Of a stretch of DNA of 64,000 bases, positions 61,856 through 64,000 are shown one piece after another. The stretch is from assembly GCF_016482685.1 (NCBI RefSeq), contig NZ_JACYHF010000001.1, forward strand, positions 62,001 to 126,000, given 5' to 3'. The notes below the pieces were generated by a model. The model made no database searches, was not told the origin of the DNA, and was given only the letters and a program-made list of their open reading frames with translations. Made by a program: the position numbers and the translations under genes. The first letter of the stretch is position 1; every line of letters starts with the position of its first letter. This DNA comes from Streptomyces sp. DSM 110735. GTDB taxonomy: Bacteria; Actinomycetota; Actinomycetes; Streptomycetales; Streptomycetaceae.

Positions 61856-62671
61856 GTGTACCGGTTTCTGCTGACACCCCGCTGGTGGGGCATCAACGTC
61901 TTCGTGCTGCTCGCCGTCCCGTTCTGCGTGTTCATGGGGTCCTGGCAGCTCAGCCGGTTCGAGGGGCGGGTGCAGGACTCCCGTACCGCCACCGAGCAGG
62001 CGGCCTCCGACCACAGCGAGACGGCACGTCCGCTGGCCACGATGCTGCCCGTCGACAAGCGGACCTCGGGCGAGCGGGTCACCGCGAGCGGGCGGTACGG
62101 CAAGCAGTTGCTGGTCCCGGACCGGCAGCTCGACGGCCGGAACGGGTACTACGTGCTGACCCTGCTGCGCACCGGCGGCGGTCAGTCCCTGCCCGTCGTA
62201 CGCGGCTGGCTGCCGGGGAGGGCGGACGCGCGCACCGCGCCCGCGCCGCCCACCGGCGAGGTCACCGTCACCGGCGCGCTCCAGGCGCCCGAGACCCCCG
62301 GGGACAACGGCGTCAGCGCCCAGGGCGGACTGCCCGCCGGGCAGACGGGCGCGATCAGCCCTGCCTCGCTGGTCAACCTGGTGCCGGACAAGCTGTACGA
62401 CGCGTGGGTGACCCTCGACCAGGGCGACGCGGGGATGAAGGCGGTCCCCGCCACCGCGCCCGCCGGGACCGGGCTCGACCTGAAGGCGTTCCAGAACCTC
62501 GGCTACACCGGTGAGTGGTTCGTCTTCGCGGGGTTCGTGGTCTTCATGTGGTTCCGGCTGCTGCGCCGCGAGGCGGAAGCCGTGCGGGACGCCGAACTCG
62601 GCATCCTGCCGCCTGAGCAGCAGGACGCCGAGCCGCCGGCTCAGGCTCCCGGGACCATCCCGGTGAAGTAG
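61856..62671 (+). CDS. SURF1-family protein
   Basis: 271 aa from GTG 61856. Two membrane helices (WWGINVFVLLAVPFCVFMG at the start, WFVFAGFVVFMWFRLL near the end) flank an extracytoplasmic domain with VVRGWLPG. GSWQLSRFEGR after helix 1 is the family signature. SURF1 assists assembly of haem-copper cytochrome c oxidase. Confidence 0.92.
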   Translation: MYRFLLTPRWWGINVFVLLAVPFCVFMGSWQLSRFEGRVQDSRTATEQAASDHSETARPLATMLPVDKRTSGERVTASGRYGKQLLVPDRQLDGRNGYYVLTLLRTGGGQSLPVVRGWLPGRADARTAPAPPTGEVTVTGALQAPETPGDNGVSAQGGLPAGQTGAISPASLVNLVPDKLYDAWVTLDQGDAGMKAVPATAPAGTGLDLKAFQNLGYTGEWFVFAGFVVFMWFRLLRREAEAVRDAELGILPPEQQDAEPPAQAPGTIPVK

Positions 62672-64000
62672 ACCGTTCCGGCGCACGCGTTCGGGACCGT
62701 CGCGGAGGCGCTCGGCGTACCGCCGGTCCCGCTGTACGTCACGAGCACGCTGCCGTCGGCGGGAGCGCCGTCCGCCACGAGCTGGGGCGCCACGCCCTCC
62801 GCACCGGTGTTCTCGGCGCCGCCGCTCGCGCTGCCGTCCGTGCCGCCGGTCGGGGTCGGGTCGGGCGTGGGGTCGCCACCGCCCGTGCCGCCGGTCGCGC
62901 CGCCCTGGACGGGGCAGGTCTCCGAGGGCACGAACCCGAACTTCTCGGCGTACGACGCGCCCGGCTGGAGCACCAGCGTGGACACGACCAGACCGGGCGC
63001 TGGCAGCGCCGCCGCCGCGTCGCCGGGTACGTGCGTCGCGGTCGTGACCTTCGCGGGGTCGGCGGCGCCCTGCGCTGTCGCGCCGACGTAGCCGGTGCCG
63101 GTGACGGTGCAGGCGGTGCCGGAGGTGTTGGTGACGCGGAAGGTGCCGTAGACGACGCCGGAGGAGTCGGGGGCGTCCGTGGCGCCGGTCGCGCTGAGCT
63201 GTCCTGCCGTGCAGGCGGGACCGCCGGAGGCGAGGGTCGCGGAGGGGTCGGCGCCGCCGGTGGAGCCGTCGCCGCCGGAGTGCTTCTTCCCGGGCTCGCC
63301 CTTGTCGCCGTCCTTGCCGTGCTGACCTGCGGTGGTGCCCGCCTGACCGCCGGTGCCCTCGGTGGCGCCGCCGCTCCTGCTCTTGCCCTGGGTGCCCTGG
63401 GCGTCGGAGGACTGGCCCGCCATGGCGGTGTTGGGGTCGGTGCCGCCCGCGTTGGAGACGTGCACCAGCGCGGGGACGGCGGTGCACAGGAACAGCGCTG
63501 CCGCCGCCATGCCCACGACCGCCTGCCGCTTCCTGGCCCGCCGCGCGGGTACGGCGCGCCGCAGCCGGTCCAGCGAACCGTCCCTCGGCGCGATGTCGTC
63601 CACCGCGGTGTGCAGCAGCCGCCGCAACGCCAGCTCGTCCGACCCCAGCCCGCTCTCCACATCCTGCGGACCACCGAGATCACCCAGCCCCGGCAGCCCG
63701 GTGAGCCGAGCAAGCTCAGCGAGACCGTCACCGGACGCCTTCCCAGCGGGCTCAGCGGTGCGCGCCTCGCCCGGGGGCTGGCTCAGCTTCTGGGTGGGCT
63801 GCGCGTCCGGCTGCTGGGGCAGGTTCCGGGTCGGCTGCTCGTCCGACTGCTGGGGCAGGTTCCGGGTCGGCTGCTCGTCCGAGGTCTGGGGCAGCACCCG
63901 GGTCGGCTGCTCAGCCGAGGTCTCGGGCAGCTTCTGGGTGGGCTGCGCGTCCGGCTTCGGGGTCAGCGCCTGGGTGGGCTGCTCGTCCGGGGTCTGGGGC
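62641..64000 (-). CDS. Membrane-anchored, repeat-bearing protein (cut by window end)
   Basis: The frame is open to the right edge, so the N-terminus is missing. From its visible start it has a Pro/Gln-rich repeat stretch of ~12-residue units (DEQPTRNLPQ), then a cytoplasmic region (LRRLLHTAVDDIAPRDGSLDRLR). A single helix follows (VVGMAAAALFLCTAVPALVHV). Outside is a Gly/Lys-rich linker and a DUF4232-like beta domain (TFRVTNTSGTACTVTGTGYV). This layout recurs in Streptomyces cell-surface proteins of unknown role. Converges with SURF1, overlapping its end by 31 bases. Confidence 0.75.
   Translation of the reverse strand, partial: PQTPDEQPTQALTPKPDAQPTQKLPETSAEQPTRVLPQTSDEQPTRNLPQQSDEQPTRNLPQQPDAQPTQKLSQPPGEARTAEPAGKASGDGLAELARLTGLPGLGDLGGPQDVESGLGSDELALRRLLHTAVDDIAPRDGSLDRLRRAVPARRARKRQAVVGMAAAALFLCTAVPALVHVSNAGGTDPNTAMAGQSSDAQGTQGKSRSGGATEGTGGQAGTTAGQHGKDGDKGEPGKKHSGGDGSTGGADPSATLASGGPACTAGQLSATGATDAPDSSGVVYGTFRVTNTSGTACTVTGTGYVGATAQGAADPAKVTTATHVPGDAAAALPAPGLVVSTLVLQPGASYAEKFGFVPSETCPVQGGATGGTGGGDPTPDPTPTGGTDGSASGGAENTGAEGVAPQLVADGAPADGSVLVTYSGTGGTPSASATVPNACAGTVYFTGMVPGA
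63776..64000 (-). repeat. 36-bp tandem repeat encoding a Pro/Gln-rich tract
   Basis: At least six units of 36 bp with moderate divergence, each encoding a 12-residue peptide of the form DEQPTRNLPQxx or DAQPTQKLxxxx. The array runs past the window end. Confidence 0.8.

Noticed and set aside
59969..63487. 1172-aa minus-strand frame joining the upstream region to the S9 peptidase
   Set aside because: The peptidase starts at ATG 61759; the upstream part is the antisense of SURF1 and the terminal membrane protein.
1..64000. CRISPR arrays
   Set aside because: The direct repeats seen (15, 30 and 36 bp) are contiguous and in coding frame, without spacers.

Overview
The window looks like chromosomal DNA of a Streptomyces or close relative. 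GC content is very high with G/C third positions, many starts are GTG, genes overlap by ATGA/GTGA, there is a SARP regulator with an NB-ARC domain, and the right side carries a typical actinobacterial set of zinc-independent ribosomal proteins. All names below come from reading translations and motifs; no database search was run.

The window falls into two parts. From about 1 to 43,108 it looks like accessory, probably horizontally acquired DNA. From about 43,110 to the end it looks like core chromosome. The boundary is a 3' fragment of a tRNA-Pro(CGG) gene (43061-43108) followed by a strong terminator, as expected at the far end of an element integrated into a tRNA gene. No integrase lies in the window, so the other end should lie upstream of position 1.

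1-10 kb: a dCTP deaminase-like gene (cut by the window edge, apparent 3' frameshift), a GT4 glycosyltransferase and a beta-lactamase-fold serine hydrolase. Next come candidate defence genes: a 1370-aa STAND-type NTPase with an N-terminal PD-(D/E)xK-like nuclease, then an EACC1-like gene split by an in-frame amber codon and overlapping a caspase-SF1 helicase fusion whose 3' part is lost.

10-28.4 kb: an unfamiliar biosynthetic region with SARP, ArsR-type and LysR regulators. Its centre is a 22-codon peptide gene with a strong Shine-Dalgarno sequence and a 15-bp attenuator-like hairpin. It is followed by a glutamine-dependent asparagine synthetase with a PqqD/RRE-like tail, an AurF-type diiron oxygenase with all seven metal ligands, and an MFS exporter. 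On either side lie two related cassettes. Each has a short pyruvate-kinase-like protein and a nucleotidyltransferase. One keeps an ArsR regulator and a PqqD stub; the other keeps an intact PqqD and an ArsR pseudogene. The second cassette adds an O-methyltransferase, a P-loop kinase and an APH-like kinase in one overlapping operon. I read this as a candidate peptide-modifying (RiPP-like) pathway with phosphoryl/nucleotidyl chemistry that I do not recognise.

28.8-41.5 kb: an AT-less type I PKS in three proteins (KS-AT0-ACP-KS / linker-ACP / KS-AT0-DH-ACP-TE), a PHBH-type flavin monooxygenase and a stand-alone malonyltransferase that should load the modules in trans. No ketoreductase is present. 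An IS5-like element with a passenger gene lies directly after the acyltransferase and provides its stop codon.

43.1-64 kb: an orphan Rhs toxin tip with a probable immunity gene, a lactococcin-972-like secreted peptide with a membrane protein, a nucleotidyltransferase-like protein and an alpha/beta hydrolase. Then comes a zinc-limitation neighbourhood (CobW-like, L31B, L33, L28, S14, a Zur-like box, and two DUF318 permease/TIGR03943 pairs), fluoride channels with DUF190, LtrA, a TrkA/RCK protein, an S9 peptidase, SURF1, and a membrane-anchored protein running off the right edge.

Several genes (dcd, SARP, CobW-like, L31) carry apparent frameshifts, two of them at six-base G/C runs. Sequencing errors must be excluded before any of these is called a pseudogene.
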